A DNA stretch of 64,000 bases from Zoogloea ramigera. Its GTDB lineage: Bacteria > Pseudomonadota > Gammaproteobacteria > Burkholderiales > Rhodocyclaceae. This document shows positions 54,520 through 63,744 of the stretch, one piece after another. The DNA lies in contig NZ_BJNV01000014.1 in assembly GCF_006539865.1 (NCBI RefSeq), forward strand, positions 1 to 64,000, written 5' to 3'. The translations under genes and the position numbers were made by a program. Under the pieces are notes generated by a model, which saw only the letters and a list, made by a program, of their open reading frames with translations, did no database searches and was not told the origin of the DNA. Each line of letters opens with the position of its first letter. Position 1 is the first letter of the stretch.

Positions 54520-55059
54520 ATGAGCCACTACAAGATCATCTTTGCCGGCCCGGTCGGCGCCGGCAAGACCACCGCCGTCACCGCCGCCAGCGACATTCCG
54601 CCGGTGCGCACCGACACTGCCGCCTCCGACGACGTCCGCGACATCAAGCCCCAGACCACCGTCGCCCTCGACTACGGCGCGATGAAGCTGGGCGACGGCA
54701 GCACCATCCACCTCTACGGCACCCCTGGCCAGGAGCGCTTCGACTTCATGTGGGAGATCCTCACCGAGGGCGGCATCGCGCTGGTGCTGCTGATCGACAA
54801 CTCCCGCGGCGACCCGCTCAAGCAGCTGCGCTTCTACCTCGGCGCCTTCAGCGGCTTCATCCGCAAGACCGCCGTCGCGGTCGGCGTCACCCACATGGAC
54901 CTCCAGGCCAGCCCCAGCCTCGCCGACTACCAGGCCGAGCTCGACCGGGCCGGCCAGCCCGGCGTGCCGGTCTTCGAGGTCGACGCCCGCAGCCGGCGCG
55001 ACGTGTGCCTGCTGATCGAGGCCGTCCTCAGCGTCATCGACCCCGTCGCGCGGGCCTGA
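54520..55059 (+). CDS. Small GTPase, MglA/Rag-like
   Basis: The 179-residue GTPase has the P-loop AGPVGAGKTT, a Ras-like switch II with YGTPGQERFDFMWE and VTHMDL in place of NKxD. It differs from the MglA protein encoded at 30306, which has VPGQ and FNKRD. The roadblock protein encoded 11 bases downstream is the likely regulator, as in MglA/MglB pairs. Process controlled: unknown. Confidence 0.88.
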   Translation: MSHYKIIFAGPVGAGKTTAVTAASDIPPVRTDTAASDDVRDIKPQTTVALDYGAMKLGDGSTIHLYGTPGQERFDFMWEILTEGGIALVLLIDNSRGDPLKQLRFYLGAFSGFIRKTAVAVGVTHMDLQASPSLADYQAELDRAGQPGVPVFEVDARSRRDVCLLIEAVLSVIDPVARA

Positions 55060-55070
55060 CCCCACGCCCC

Positions 55071-55700
55071 ATGGCCGCGCCCGACCCGCTTTACCTGCTG
55101 CCGACCCCGGCCGGCGCCTGGATCGCCAGCGCCGAAGCCGCCGCCGACCGGCTGCGCGCCTTCATCCGGCTGCTCCTCGCCCAGCCCGTCAGCCCGCCCT
55201 GGCGCGACCCCGACGACCTCTTCGTGCGCCGCCTCGGCCAGCTCGGCTGGGTGCAGTTTCTGGCGGCGCCCCGGCGCGTCAGCCAGGCCCCCTTCGACGA
55301 CGCCCTGCGCAGCTACCTGCCGGCCCTGTCGGCCAAGGGCTGCGCCCTGCTCGCCGACGCCCACGGCTTTCACCTCGCCAGCAGCGGCTTCAGCGACAGC
55401 GCCGCCGAAGCCCTGGCCGCCCTGTCGGCCGACCTCGCCAGCCTCCACGAACGCCACCGGCGCAGCCTCAACCACAACCTCGGCCTGACCGGCAGCGCCT
55501 GGGCCATGCCCGACGCCGCCGGCCACAGCCAGCTCGCCTTCTGGCCGCTCCACGTGGGCGAGCACCGCTTCGCCCTGGTCACCGCCGGCGTCCCCCACCT
55601 CAACCAGCCCGAACTGGTCGACCTCGTCTGGCTGCTCCACCAGCGCTACGGCCCCCTCGCCAGCCGCACGCAACTCAGCGTCAGCACCACCATCAGCTGA
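55071..55700 (+). CDS. Roadblock/LC7-like protein, GTPase partner
   Basis: The ATG at 55071 gives 209 residues. The first 80 are of unknown fold; the rest resembles a roadblock/LC7 domain (YLPALSAKGCALLADAHGF, HLASSGFSDSAAEALAAL, HRFALVTAGVPHLN). In bacteria such domains dimerise and act as GTPase activators for MglA-type proteins. It is the last gene of the operon. The roadblock call is by pattern and gene context. Confidence 0.65.
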   Translation: MAAPDPLYLLPTPAGAWIASAEAAADRLRAFIRLLLAQPVSPPWRDPDDLFVRRLGQLGWVQFLAAPRRVSQAPFDDALRSYLPALSAKGCALLADAHGFHLASSGFSDSAAEALAALSADLASLHERHRRSLNHNLGLTGSAWAMPDAAGHSQLAFWPLHVGEHRFALVTAGVPHLNQPELVDLVWLLHQRYGPLASRTQLSVSTTIS

Positions 55701-55716
55701 CAACACGCCACACCAC

Positions 55717-55755
55717 TGCAAGCTTCGTGCAAGGAAGCCGACAGAGAAGCGCAAG
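55717..55755 (+). promoter_or_regulatory. Helically phased GCAAG repeats upstream of the efflux operon
   Basis: TGCAAG occurs at 55717-55722 and 55728-55733 (11-base period), and GCAAG again at 55751-55755, 22 bases after the second. Such phased direct repeats are typical OmpR-family sites; the regulator encoded at 61380 is the natural candidate. A TAGACT at 55766-55771 may be the -10 box. Confidence 0.5.
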
Positions 55756-55801
55756 CCAGCCGGCCTAGACTGGGCGAGCCCTGTCCCTTGAGCCCTCCGG
55801 C

Positions 55802-57061
55802 ATGCCGCTCCAGCTCCGTTCCCTGCCCGCATTACTGCTCGCGGCCCTCCTGCCGCTCACCGGACTCGCCCAGAGCCCTGCCCCCGAGCCCCTCGAGCTC
55901 GCCGCCGCCGAGCGCATCCTGCTCGACGCCAACCCGGCCATCCTGCAGGCCCGCGCCGCCCAGGCCGCCGCCCGGGCCGGCATCGACATGGCCGGTGCCC
56001 GGCCCAACCCCCAGCTCACCCTCGGCTCCACCAGCACCGACCCCGGCCGGGCCGGCACCCGTGGCTTCTGGAACAGCTGGACCGACAACACCGTGCGCGT
56101 CGACCAGCTCTTCGAACGCGGCAACAAGCGCGACCTGCGCCTCGCCGCCGCCGACCTCAACCTGTCGGCCAGCGGCGCCGACCTCACCAACACCATCCGC
56201 CTCGCCCGCATCGACCTCGCCAACGCCTGGCTCGACCTGCGCGTGGCCCGCGAGATCCGCCGCATCGCCAACGAAAACGCCGCCCTCGCCCAGCGCGCCG
56301 CCGACGCCGCCGAGGTGCGCGGCAAGGCTGGCGACCTGGCCGGTGTTGACGTAGCCCGCTTCCGGGCCGACGCCGCCCGCGTCGCCAACGACGCCCTGCA
56401 GGCCGAGCTGGCCCACACCCGCGCGCGCATCGCGCTGGCCCAGCTGCTCGGCAACCGCCTCCCCAGCGCCCAGCTCGACACCAGCGACGACTGGCCCGCC
56501 GCCGCCCCAGCCCCCGCCGGCGACACCGGCGAGCGGCCCGACCTGCTCGCCGCCCGCCAGCGCACCCAGCAGGCCAGCGCCCTGCGCGAGCTCGCCCGCG
56601 CCCAGCGCACCCGCGACGTCTCGGTGGGCATCCAGTACGAGCACGCCGCGGCCAACGCCAACAACAACTACTCCACCACGTCCTACGGCCTCAGCGTCTC
56701 GGTGCCGCTGTTCATCAATTACGACTACCGCGGCGAGATCGCCCGGAGCGAGGCCGACTACACCGCGGCCGAGCAGCAGCTCCTCGCCACCCGCGCCGCC
56801 GTCGGCAACGAGCAGGCCCGCCTGCAGGCCGAGGTCGACGCCAGCCGCGCCCGCCACGAGCGCCTGCGTGACGTGGTGCTGCCGGCTGCCGAAAAAGCCG
56901 CCCGCGGCGCCGACGTGGCGATCCAGAAGGGCGCCATGAGCCTCACCGACTACCTGGACACCCAGCGCAGCCTGCGCAGCGCCCGCATCGAAGCCACCCT
57001 GGCCCGCGCCGAACTGGCCCGCGCCGGCCTGCTCCTGCGCCTGGCCGGAGACACCCCATGA
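55802..57061 (+). CDS. czcC: Outer-membrane factor of metal efflux (CzcC-like, TolC family)
   Basis: The 419-residue protein has a signal peptide (ALLLAALLPLTGLAQS) and the two repeated coiled-coil/strand units of the TolC fold (LDANPAILQARAAQAAA, ARAGIDMAGARPNPQL, FINYDYRGEIARSEADY). It forms the outer-membrane exit duct of the pump built with the next two proteins. It overlaps the adaptor gene by 4 bases. No ribosome site is evident. Confidence 0.9.
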   Translation: MPLQLRSLPALLLAALLPLTGLAQSPAPEPLELAAAERILLDANPAILQARAAQAAARAGIDMAGARPNPQLTLGSTSTDPGRAGTRGFWNSWTDNTVRVDQLFERGNKRDLRLAAADLNLSASGADLTNTIRLARIDLANAWLDLRVAREIRRIANENAALAQRAADAAEVRGKAGDLAGVDVARFRADAARVANDALQAELAHTRARIALAQLLGNRLPSAQLDTSDDWPAAAPAPAGDTGERPDLLAARQRTQQASALRELARAQRTRDVSVGIQYEHAAANANNNYSTTSYGLSVSVPLFINYDYRGEIARSEADYTAAEQQLLATRAAVGNEQARLQAEVDASRARHERLRDVVLPAAEKAARGADVAIQKGAMSLTDYLDTQRSLRSARIEATLARAELARAGLLLRLAGDTP

Positions 57062-58215
57062 AACGCACCCCCATCGCCCTCGCCCTCATCACCGTCGCCG
57101 CCCTCGCCGGCGCCACCTGGTACCTGCAGCGCCCCGCGCCCGAGGTGGCCACCGAAGCGGTGGTCCAGAAGCCCTCCGCCGAACCCGGCGTGCTGCGCTT
57201 CCCCACCGCCGCGCCGCAGCTCGCCCAGCTCAAGGTCGAGCGCGCCGAGCTGGCCCCGGTGCCGATGGACGAACCCCTCGCCGCCCGCGTCAGCTACGAC
57301 GAGAACGCCACCGCCCGGCTGTTTGCGCCGGTGGCCGGCCGGGCCGTCGAGATCCGCGCCAACCTGGGCGACAGCGTCAAGGCCGGCGACGTGCTGGCCG
57401 TCCTCGACGCCCCCGAGCTCGGCACCGCCGCCGCCGACCTGGCCAAGGCCCGCGCCGACGCGCAGCTCAAGAAAGCCGCCCTCGAGCGCATGAAGAGCCT
57501 GTTCGCCGCCGAAGTCGTGCCCCGCCGCGAGCTCGAAGCCGCCCAGGCCGACTGGCAACAAGCCCAGGCCGAAGCCGAGCGCGCCCGCCTGCGCCTCGCC
57601 AACCTCGCCCCTGGCGGCGCCAGCGAAGCCGGCAGCCAGCGCTACCTGCTGCGCGCGCCGCTCGCCGGTGTGGTCGCCGCGCGCAACATCAACCCGGCCA
57701 TGGAAGTCCGCCCCGACGCCACCGAGCCGCTCTTCGTGGTCACCGACATGCGCCGCCTGTCGGTGCTGGTGGACGTGCCCGAGCGCGACCTCCCGGTAGT
57801 CACCGTCGGCAAGGCCACCCGGGTCGAAGTGTCGGCCTACCCCGAGCGCAGCTTCGAGGGCCAGGTCATCCGCGTCGCCCCGACCCTCGACCCGCAGACC
57901 CGCCGCGTGCAGGCCCGGGTGGCCGTGGACAACCGCGAGAACCTGCTCAAGCCCGAGATGTACGCCCGCGTCGCCATCCTGGCCGACGCCAAGGAAGAGC
58001 TGCCCCGCGTCCCCATCGGCGCGCTGCTGGTCGATGGCGTCAAGAACTACGTCTTCGTCGAACGCGACCCCGGCGTGTTCGAGAAGCGCGAGGTCACACT
58101 GGCGGTGCAGACCCGCAACCACGCCTACGTGTGGGCCGGCCTCAAGGCCGGCGAGAAGGTGGTCAGCGTCGGCGCCCTGCTGCTGTCCGCCGAGCTGGCG
58201 AGCAGTTCGCGCTAA
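57058..58215 (+). CDS. czcB: RND efflux periplasmic adaptor (CzcB-like)
   Basis: The 385-residue membrane-fusion protein has an N-terminal anchor (IALALITVAALAGATWYL), a lipoyl-like half domain (VKAGDVLAVLDAPELG), a coiled-coil hairpin (about 125-180) and a beta-barrel domain (VSAYPERSFEGQVIRVAPT). It links the inner-membrane pump to the outer-membrane duct. No histidine-rich metal tail is present, unlike classic CzcB. Confidence 0.92.
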   Translation: MKRTPIALALITVAALAGATWYLQRPAPEVATEAVVQKPSAEPGVLRFPTAAPQLAQLKVERAELAPVPMDEPLAARVSYDENATARLFAPVAGRAVEIRANLGDSVKAGDVLAVLDAPELGTAAADLAKARADAQLKKAALERMKSLFAAEVVPRRELEAAQADWQQAQAEAERARLRLANLAPGGASEAGSQRYLLRAPLAGVVAARNINPAMEVRPDATEPLFVVTDMRRLSVLVDVPERDLPVVTVGKATRVEVSAYPERSFEGQVIRVAPTLDPQTRRVQARVAVDNRENLLKPEMYARVAILADAKEELPRVPIGALLVDGVKNYVFVERDPGVFEKREVTLAVQTRNHAYVWAGLKAGEKVVSVGALLLSAELASSSR

Positions 58216-58227
58216 GGGCCGGCCACC

Positions 58228-61200
58228 ATGTTCGACACCCTCATCACCCTCGCCCTGCGCCAGCGGGTCTTCATCATCCTCAGCGCGCTGCTGGTGCTCG
58301 GCTACGGCATCTACGCGGTCAACCAGATCTCCATCGAGGCCTTCCCCGACGTCCAGGACGTGCAGGTGCAGGTGGTCACCCAGGCCCCCGGCCAGGCGCC
58401 CGAGGAGGTCGAGCGCACCATCTCGCTGCCCATCGAGCGCGAGATGAGCGGCGTGCCGGGCATGACCCAGCTGCGCTCGGTGTCGATCACCGGCCTGTCG
58501 GTGGTCACCCTCACCTTCAACGAGAAGACCGCCGACTACTTCGCCCGCCAGCAGGTGCTCGAACGCCTCCAGCAGGTGAGCCTGCCGCCCGGCTCGCAGC
58601 CCGCCCTGGCGCCGCTCACCACCGCCGTCGGCGAGATCTACCGCTACGTGCTCGAGGCCCCGCCCACCGCCAACCGCGAGGACATCCGCGCCGTGCAGGA
58701 CTGGACGATCCGCCCGGCCCTGCGCATGGTGCCGGGCATCGCCGAGGTGGTCAGCTTCGGCGGCGCGATCCGCGAGGTGCAGGTGCGCATCGACCCCGAC
58801 CGGCTGCGCCGCTACTCCGTCAGCCTCGCCGAGGTCGGCCAGGCCCTCGCCACAGCCAGCGGCAACGGCAGCGGCGGCCTGATGCGCCGGGGCGACGAAG
58901 CCCTGGTGGTGCGCACCCTCGGCCTCTTCCAGAGCCTCGACGACGTGCGCGACGTGGTGGTGGTGGCCCGCGACGGCAAGCCGGTGCGCGTCTCCGACGT
59001 GGCGGAGGTGGAGAACGGCTTCCGCCCACGCAGCGGCATCGTGGCCTTCGACCAGCACGACGACGTGGTCGAGGGCATCGTGCAGATGACCAAGGGCGGC
59101 AACGCGGCCAAGATCGTCGAGGCGCTCCGCCTCAAGGTGGACGACGTCAACGCCCACCTGCCCGAGGGCTACCGCATCCGCCCGATCTACCAGCGCACCG
59201 AGCTCATCGGCCACACCGTGGCCACCGTCGGCGAGAACCTGCTGGTGGGCGCCGGCCTGGTCACCGCGATCCTGCTGATCTTCCTGCGCAACCTGCGGGC
59301 GGCGGTCATCGTGGCGGCGATCATCCCGCTGTCCCTGTTGTTCGCCTTCATCCTGATGCACGCGATGGGCGTGTCGGCCAACCTGATCTCGCTGGGGGCG
59401 GTGGACTTCGGCGTGATCATCGACAGCGCGGTGGTGATGGTGGAGGCGCTGATGGTGCGTCTGGCCGCCGACGCCCACGCCGAACACCACGGCATCGCCT
59501 CGCCGGTGGGGCGGCGCCTGCACGCCCTCAAGCAGACCTGCGTCGAGCTCGGCTCGCCGATCATGTTCTCGAAGGCCATCATCATCGTCGCCTTCCTGCC
59601 CATCTTCACCTTCCAGCGGGTCGAGGGGCGCATCTTCACGCCGGTGGCGCTGACCCTCTCCTTCGCGCTGCTGGGCGGGCTGATCCTCACCCTCACCCTG
59701 GTGCCGACGCTGCTCTCGTACGCCCTCAACAAGCAGGACATGGCCGAGAAGGAAAGCCCCTGGCTGCACCGCCTGCAGCTGCGCTACCGGGCCCTGCTGG
59801 TCCGCCTGCAGGCGCGCCGGCGCGCCACCGTGATCGGCTCCGGCGCCTGCCTGGTGGTGGCCCTGGCGCTGGCGCCGCTGCTGGGCTCGGAGTTCCTGCC
59901 CAAGCTCGACGAGGGCAACATCTGGCTCACCATCGGCCTGCCCCAGTCGTCCGGCCTCAGCAACACCAAGAGCATCGAGCAGAAGGTGCGCGCCACCCTG
60001 CTCGAATACCCCGAGGTGAAGGCCGTGATCACCCACGTCGGCCGCCCCGACGACGGCACCGACCCGAAGGGCCCCAACAACATCGAGGTGCTGGTCGATC
60101 TGAAGCCCCACGACGAATGGCGCTTTGCCACCAAGGACGCGCTGGTCGACAGCATGTCCGGCAAGCTGGCCGCCATCCCCGGCCTGCCCACCAACTTCTC
60201 GCAGGTGATCCAGGACAGCGTCGAGGAATCCCTCTCCGGCGCCAAGGGCGAGATCGCCGTGAAGGTGTTCGGGCCCAGCCTCGACGTGCTCGAAGCCAAG
60301 GGGCGCCAGATCGCCACCGTGCTCAACCGCATCCAGGGCGCCGCCGACGTGGCCGCGCTGCCGGTGGGCGGGCAGAGCGAGGTGGACATCCGCCTGCGCC
60401 GCGACGTGCTGGCCCGTTACGACATCAACGTGACCGACGTGAACGCGATGATCCAGACCGCCCTGGGCGGCAGCGCGGTTAACGTGTTCTACGACGCCGA
60501 CCGCCGCTACGACGTGACCCTGCGCTTCGACGCCCGCTTCCGCGATCAGGTGGACGACATCGCCCACCTGCCGGTAGCCCTGCCCGACGGCCGCGGCAGC
60601 ATCCCGCTGGGCGACATGGCCGACGTGGAGCTGCGCCAGGGCGCCTCGCGCATCCAGCGCGAAGCCGGCAGCCGCAACGTCATCGTCAAGGCCAACCTGC
60701 GCGGCCGCGACCAGGGCAGCTTCGTCGCCGAAGCCCAGCAGAAGGTGGCCGCCGAAGTCACGCTGCCGGCCGGCTACAGCATCGCCTGGGGCGGCCAGTT
60801 CGAGAACCAGCAGCGCGCCATGGCCCGCCTCAAGCTGATCGTGCCGATCACCGCCGCGCTGATCTTCTCGCTGCTGTTCTGGGCCTTCCGCGACATCCGC
60901 CCGGCCGTGCTGGTGCTGGCGATGGTGCCCTTCACGCTGATCGGCGGCTTCGCCGGGCTGGCCCTGGCCGGCCTGCACCTGTCGGTGTCGTCGGCGGTGG
61001 GTTTCATCGCGGTGGCCGGCATCTCGGTGCAGAACGGCGTGATCATGGTCGAGCAGGTCATCGAGATCGCCCGCCGCGGCGCCACCCGCTCCGAGGCCAT
61101 CCTCGACGGCGCCATGCTGCGCCTGCGCCCCATCGTGATGACCGCCCTGATGGCCGGCCTCGGCCTGCTGCCGGCGGCCCTGTCCCACGGCATCGGCTCC

Positions 61201-61329
61201 GAGACCCAGCGCCCCTTCGCCGTCGTCATCGTCGGCGGCATCGTCAGCGCCACCCTGTTCACCCTGCTGCTGCTGCCCGTGCTGCTATCCTACGGCGGCG
61301 CCAGGGACCCGGTAAAAGGCGAAGCCTGA
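58228..61329 (+). CDS. czcA: Heavy-metal RND efflux pump (CzcA family)
   Basis: The 1033-residue inner-membrane proton antiporter belongs to the HME-RND family. It has twelve membrane helices in two halves and the fourth-helix motif VDFGVIIDSAVVMVEAL, with the two aspartates and the glutamate kept as in pumps for divalent ions (Co, Zn, Cd, Ni) rather than Cu/Ag. IEAFPDVQDVQVQV near the start and GFIAVAGISVQNGVIMVEQV are typical. The metal cannot be decided. It is followed by a heptad repeat and the two-component genes. Confidence 0.94.
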   Translation: MFDTLITLALRQRVFIILSALLVLGYGIYAVNQISIEAFPDVQDVQVQVVTQAPGQAPEEVERTISLPIEREMSGVPGMTQLRSVSITGLSVVTLTFNEKTADYFARQQVLERLQQVSLPPGSQPALAPLTTAVGEIYRYVLEAPPTANREDIRAVQDWTIRPALRMVPGIAEVVSFGGAIREVQVRIDPDRLRRYSVSLAEVGQALATASGNGSGGLMRRGDEALVVRTLGLFQSLDDVRDVVVVARDGKPVRVSDVAEVENGFRPRSGIVAFDQHDDVVEGIVQMTKGGNAAKIVEALRLKVDDVNAHLPEGYRIRPIYQRTELIGHTVATVGENLLVGAGLVTAILLIFLRNLRAAVIVAAIIPLSLLFAFILMHAMGVSANLISLGAVDFGVIIDSAVVMVEALMVRLAADAHAEHHGIASPVGRRLHALKQTCVELGSPIMFSKAIIIVAFLPIFTFQRVEGRIFTPVALTLSFALLGGLILTLTLVPTLLSYALNKQDMAEKESPWLHRLQLRYRALLVRLQARRRATVIGSGACLVVALALAPLLGSEFLPKLDEGNIWLTIGLPQSSGLSNTKSIEQKVRATLLEYPEVKAVITHVGRPDDGTDPKGPNNIEVLVDLKPHDEWRFATKDALVDSMSGKLAAIPGLPTNFSQVIQDSVEESLSGAKGEIAVKVFGPSLDVLEAKGRQIATVLNRIQGAADVAALPVGGQSEVDIRLRRDVLARYDINVTDVNAMIQTALGGSAVNVFYDADRRYDVTLRFDARFRDQVDDIAHLPVALPDGRGSIPLGDMADVELRQGASRIQREAGSRNVIVKANLRGRDQGSFVAEAQQKVAAEVTLPAGYSIAWGGQFENQQRAMARLKLIVPITAALIFSLLFWAFRDIRPAVLVLAMVPFTLIGGFAGLALAGLHLSVSSAVGFIAVAGISVQNGVIMVEQVIEIARRGATRSEAILDGAMLRLRPIVMTALMAGLGLLPAALSHGIGSETQRPFAVVIVGGIVSATLFTLLLLPVLLSYGGARDPVKGEA

Positions 61330-61340
61330 CCCCCTCATTT

Positions 61341-61379
61341 CCCACTCCCCATTACCCACTCCCCACACCCCACGCCCCC
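61341..61379 (+). repeat. CCCACTN heptad array before the response regulator
   Basis: CCCACTC, CCCATTA, CCCACTC, CCCACAC and CCCACG follow each other with a 7-base period up to 61374 and run into C-rich sequence that touches the ATG at 61380. The array shares its unit with the right arm at 2259-2289. It fills the whole gap between czcA and the regulator and leaves no purine-rich ribosome site. Confidence 0.7.
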
Positions 61380-62066
61380 ATGCGCATCCTCATCGTCGAA
61401 GACGACCCGCTCCTCGCCGACGGCGTCGCCCAGCTGCTGCGGGGCGCCGGCTACACGGCCGACTACGTCGGCAGCGCCGAGCAGGCCGAGAGCGCCCTGG
61501 CGGCCGAAAGCTTCGACCTGCTGGTGCTCGACATCGGCCTGCCGGGCATGGACGGCCTCGAGCTGCTGTCCCGCCTGCGGGCCCGCCACAAGGCCATCGG
61601 GGTGCTCATGCTCACAGCCCGCGACGCCCTCAACGAGCGCGTGCGCGGCCTCAACCTGGGCGCCGACGACTACCTCACCAAGCCCTTCGCCGCCGTCGAG
61701 CTGCTCGCCCGGGTGGGCGCCCTGGCCCGTCGCAGCCGCGGCCAGAGCAGCCTGCGCCGCGAGTTCGGCCCGCTCTCCATCGACGACGAGGCCCACCGCG
61801 CCTGGCTGCACGGCCAGCCCCTCGACCTGCCCCAGCGCGAATGGGCGATCCTCGGCTTCTTCCTCGACCACCCCGAAAAGGTGCTCAGCAAGGAGCGCAT
61901 CGTCGCCGCCGTGTGCCGTTGGGACCAGGACATGAGCGTCAACGCCGTCGAAGTCTATGTGTCGCGCCTGCGCACCAAACTCGAGCCGGCGGGCATCCGC
62001 ATCCGTACCATACGCGGTCTCGGCTACATGCTCGAAGACCTGCCCCATGACGCGAAGCCTGCGTAA
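61380..62066 (+). CDS. OmpR-family response regulator of the efflux operon
   Basis: The 228-residue regulator has acidic E7-D8-D9, phosphoacceptor D51 (LLVLDIGLPGMDG), LTKPFAAVEL and a winged helix (NAVEVYVSRLRTKLE, TIRGLGYMLEDL). It overlaps the kinase gene by 20 bases. Placed right after czcA, it probably controls the pump genes in response to metal. The ATG follows a C-rich heptad array without a visible ribosome site. Confidence 0.93.
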   Translation: MRILIVEDDPLLADGVAQLLRGAGYTADYVGSAEQAESALAAESFDLLVLDIGLPGMDGLELLSRLRARHKAIGVLMLTARDALNERVRGLNLGADDYLTKPFAAVELLARVGALARRSRGQSSLRREFGPLSIDDEAHRAWLHGQPLDLPQREWAILGFFLDHPEKVLSKERIVAAVCRWDQDMSVNAVEVYVSRLRTKLEPAGIRIRTIRGLGYMLEDLPHDAKPA

Positions 62067-63417
62067 GTCCCTCATCCTCTGGCTGCTGCTGCCCACAGCA
62101 CTGGCCCTCATCACCTTCCTGCCGCTGGCCTACCACCTGGTGCACCGGCCCGCCATGGAAGCCCTCGACCAGGCCCTGGCCGACGCCAGCCTGGCCCTCG
62201 TGCCGCACCTGGAGGTGGTGGACGGCGAGCCGCGCTTCGTCTTTCCGGCCGCCGCCGAGCAGGTGCTGCGCACCGACCGGGTGGACGACATCTACTACCT
62301 CGTCCTCGGCCCCGCCGGGCGCTTCATCGCCGGCGACATCGGCCTGCCCCACGAGCCCCCGGAAGAGCAGGAGCTGCACGGTGACCGGGCCAGCTTCGAC
62401 GCCCACTTCCGCAACCGCCGGGTGCGCGTCATCGCGATCCACCGCAAGATCGACGGCTCGCCCTTCATCTTCGTCACCGCCGAGACCACCCGCAAGCGCG
62501 ACCAGCTGGCCGTCGACCTGGCCGTGGCGCTGATCCTGCCGCTGATCTTCTTCGCAGCCGCCACCGGCCTCACCATCTGGTATGGCATCCGCCACGCGCT
62601 GCTGCCGGTCGAGGACATCCGCCGCGCGCTGCACGGCATGGAGCACCGCGCCATGCTGCCCCTCGACACCCTCGCCGCGCCGGCCGAGATCCGCCCGCTG
62701 GTGAGCGAGTTCAACGCCGTACTCGACCGTCTGGAGCAAGCCGCCGAAGCCCAGCAGCGCTTCGTCGCCAACGCCGCCCACCAGCTGCGCACGCCGCTGG
62801 CCGGCATCCGCACCCAGCTCGAGCTGCTGCTGCGCAGCCCCGACGCCACCGACCGCGAGGCCCGCACCCGCCACTGCGTGGGCGCCCTCGAGCGCCTCGG
62901 CCACCTCATCAACCAGATGCTGGTGCTGCTGTCGGCCGAGCCCGGCGGCCGCCACGCCGGCCTCGCCGAAAGCGTCGACGTGCCCGAGCTGATCCGCGAA
63001 CGCAGCCCCGAATGGATCCGCCTCGCCGAGACCCGCGGGCTCGACCTCGGCTTCGAGCTCGACCCCGCCCAGGTCATCGGCGACCGCCTGCTGCTGGGCG
63101 AGTTGATGGCCAACCTCGTCGTCAATGCCCTCAGCTACACCCCGGCCCCCGGCGAAGTCACGGTGCGCTGCCGCAGCGTCGAAGGCCGCAGCCTGATCGA
63201 GGTGGAGGACACCGGCCCCGGCATCCCGCCCGAGGCTCGCCAGCAGGTCTTCGAGCGCTTCTTCCGCCTCCCCGGCGCCAGCCAGCCGGGCAGCGGCCTC
63301 GGCCTCGCCATCGTCCGCGAGATCGCCCATGGGCTTCAGGGTGAAGTCGAGATCCTCGACCCGCCCGGCGGCCACGGCAGCCTGCTGCGGGTCACGCTGC
63401 CGGGCGGCACCGGCTGA
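62047..63417 (+). CDS. Sensor histidine kinase of the efflux operon (TctE/QseC type)
   Basis: The ATG at 62047 (MTRSLRKSLILWLLL) gives 456 residues. Two membrane helices (about 10-32 and 157-180) enclose a 2CSK-type periplasmic sensor domain with several His and acidic residues (LPHEPPEEQELHGD) that could bind metal. HisKA motif: ANAAHQLRTPLAG (H245). ATPase: LMANLVVNALSYTP and GSGLGLAIVREI. It overlaps the regulator by 20 bases. Confidence 0.92.
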   Translation: MTRSLRKSLILWLLLPTALALITFLPLAYHLVHRPAMEALDQALADASLALVPHLEVVDGEPRFVFPAAAEQVLRTDRVDDIYYLVLGPAGRFIAGDIGLPHEPPEEQELHGDRASFDAHFRNRRVRVIAIHRKIDGSPFIFVTAETTRKRDQLAVDLAVALILPLIFFAAATGLTIWYGIRHALLPVEDIRRALHGMEHRAMLPLDTLAAPAEIRPLVSEFNAVLDRLEQAAEAQQRFVANAAHQLRTPLAGIRTQLELLLRSPDATDREARTRHCVGALERLGHLINQMLVLLSAEPGGRHAGLAESVDVPELIRERSPEWIRLAETRGLDLGFELDPAQVIGDRLLLGELMANLVVNALSYTPAPGEVTVRCRSVEGRSLIEVEDTGPGIPPEARQQVFERFFRLPGASQPGSGLGLAIVREIAHGLQGEVEILDPPGGHGSLLRVTLPGGTG

Positions 63418-63427
63418 GGCCGGCCTG

Positions 63428-63451
63428 CCACGGCTCGCGGCGGGGCCGTGG
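63428..63451 (+). terminator. Hairpin after the efflux kinase gene
   Basis: CCACGGC (63428-63434) pairs with GCCGTGG (63445-63451) around a 10-base loop, 11 bases past the stop. No T-run follows, so it is a weak candidate terminator. Confidence 0.4.
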
Positions 63452-63570
63452 CCCCCGGAGATGGCGCGCGAGCATGGCAGGCCCAGACAAACTCGCGCGG
63501 CACGGCGGCCGCCTCTTCAGGGGCGCGGCATCCGGCTTATGATCTCCCCGTCGAACACCTGGAGCCCGCC

Positions 63571-63744
63571 ATGAAAGGCCACTTCGCAGCCATCGCCCTG
63601 ATCCTCTTCGGCAGCACCGCGCTGGCCGTCAACCTCGACCTCGTCGAGATCGACTTCGCCCGCCTCGCCCGCACCTGGTGGCCGCTGCTGCCGATCGCCC
63701 TCGGCGTCGCCCTGTTCTTCACGCCCGGCGACCGCCAGCCATGA
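63571..63744 (+). CDS. Small two-helix membrane protein (LiaI/LiaF-TM-like)
   Basis: The 57-residue protein has two hydrophobic segments (FAAIALILFGSTALAVNL and TWWPLLPIALGVALFF) and the turn DFARLARTWWPLLPI, which resembles the short LiaI/LiaF-like membrane domain of many proteobacterial proteins. Function unknown. It overlaps the following lipoprotein gene by 4 bases. Confidence 0.7.
   Translation: MKGHFAAIALILFGSTALAVNLDLVEIDFARLARTWWPLLPIALGVALFFTPGDRQP

Noticed and set aside
56950..61188. Antisense reading frame of 1412 codons opposite the efflux operon
   Set aside because: It mirrors the codon pattern of czcA and czcB, which have clear domains. Low-complexity His/Gly/Ala/Asp content shows it to be a by-product of high GC.
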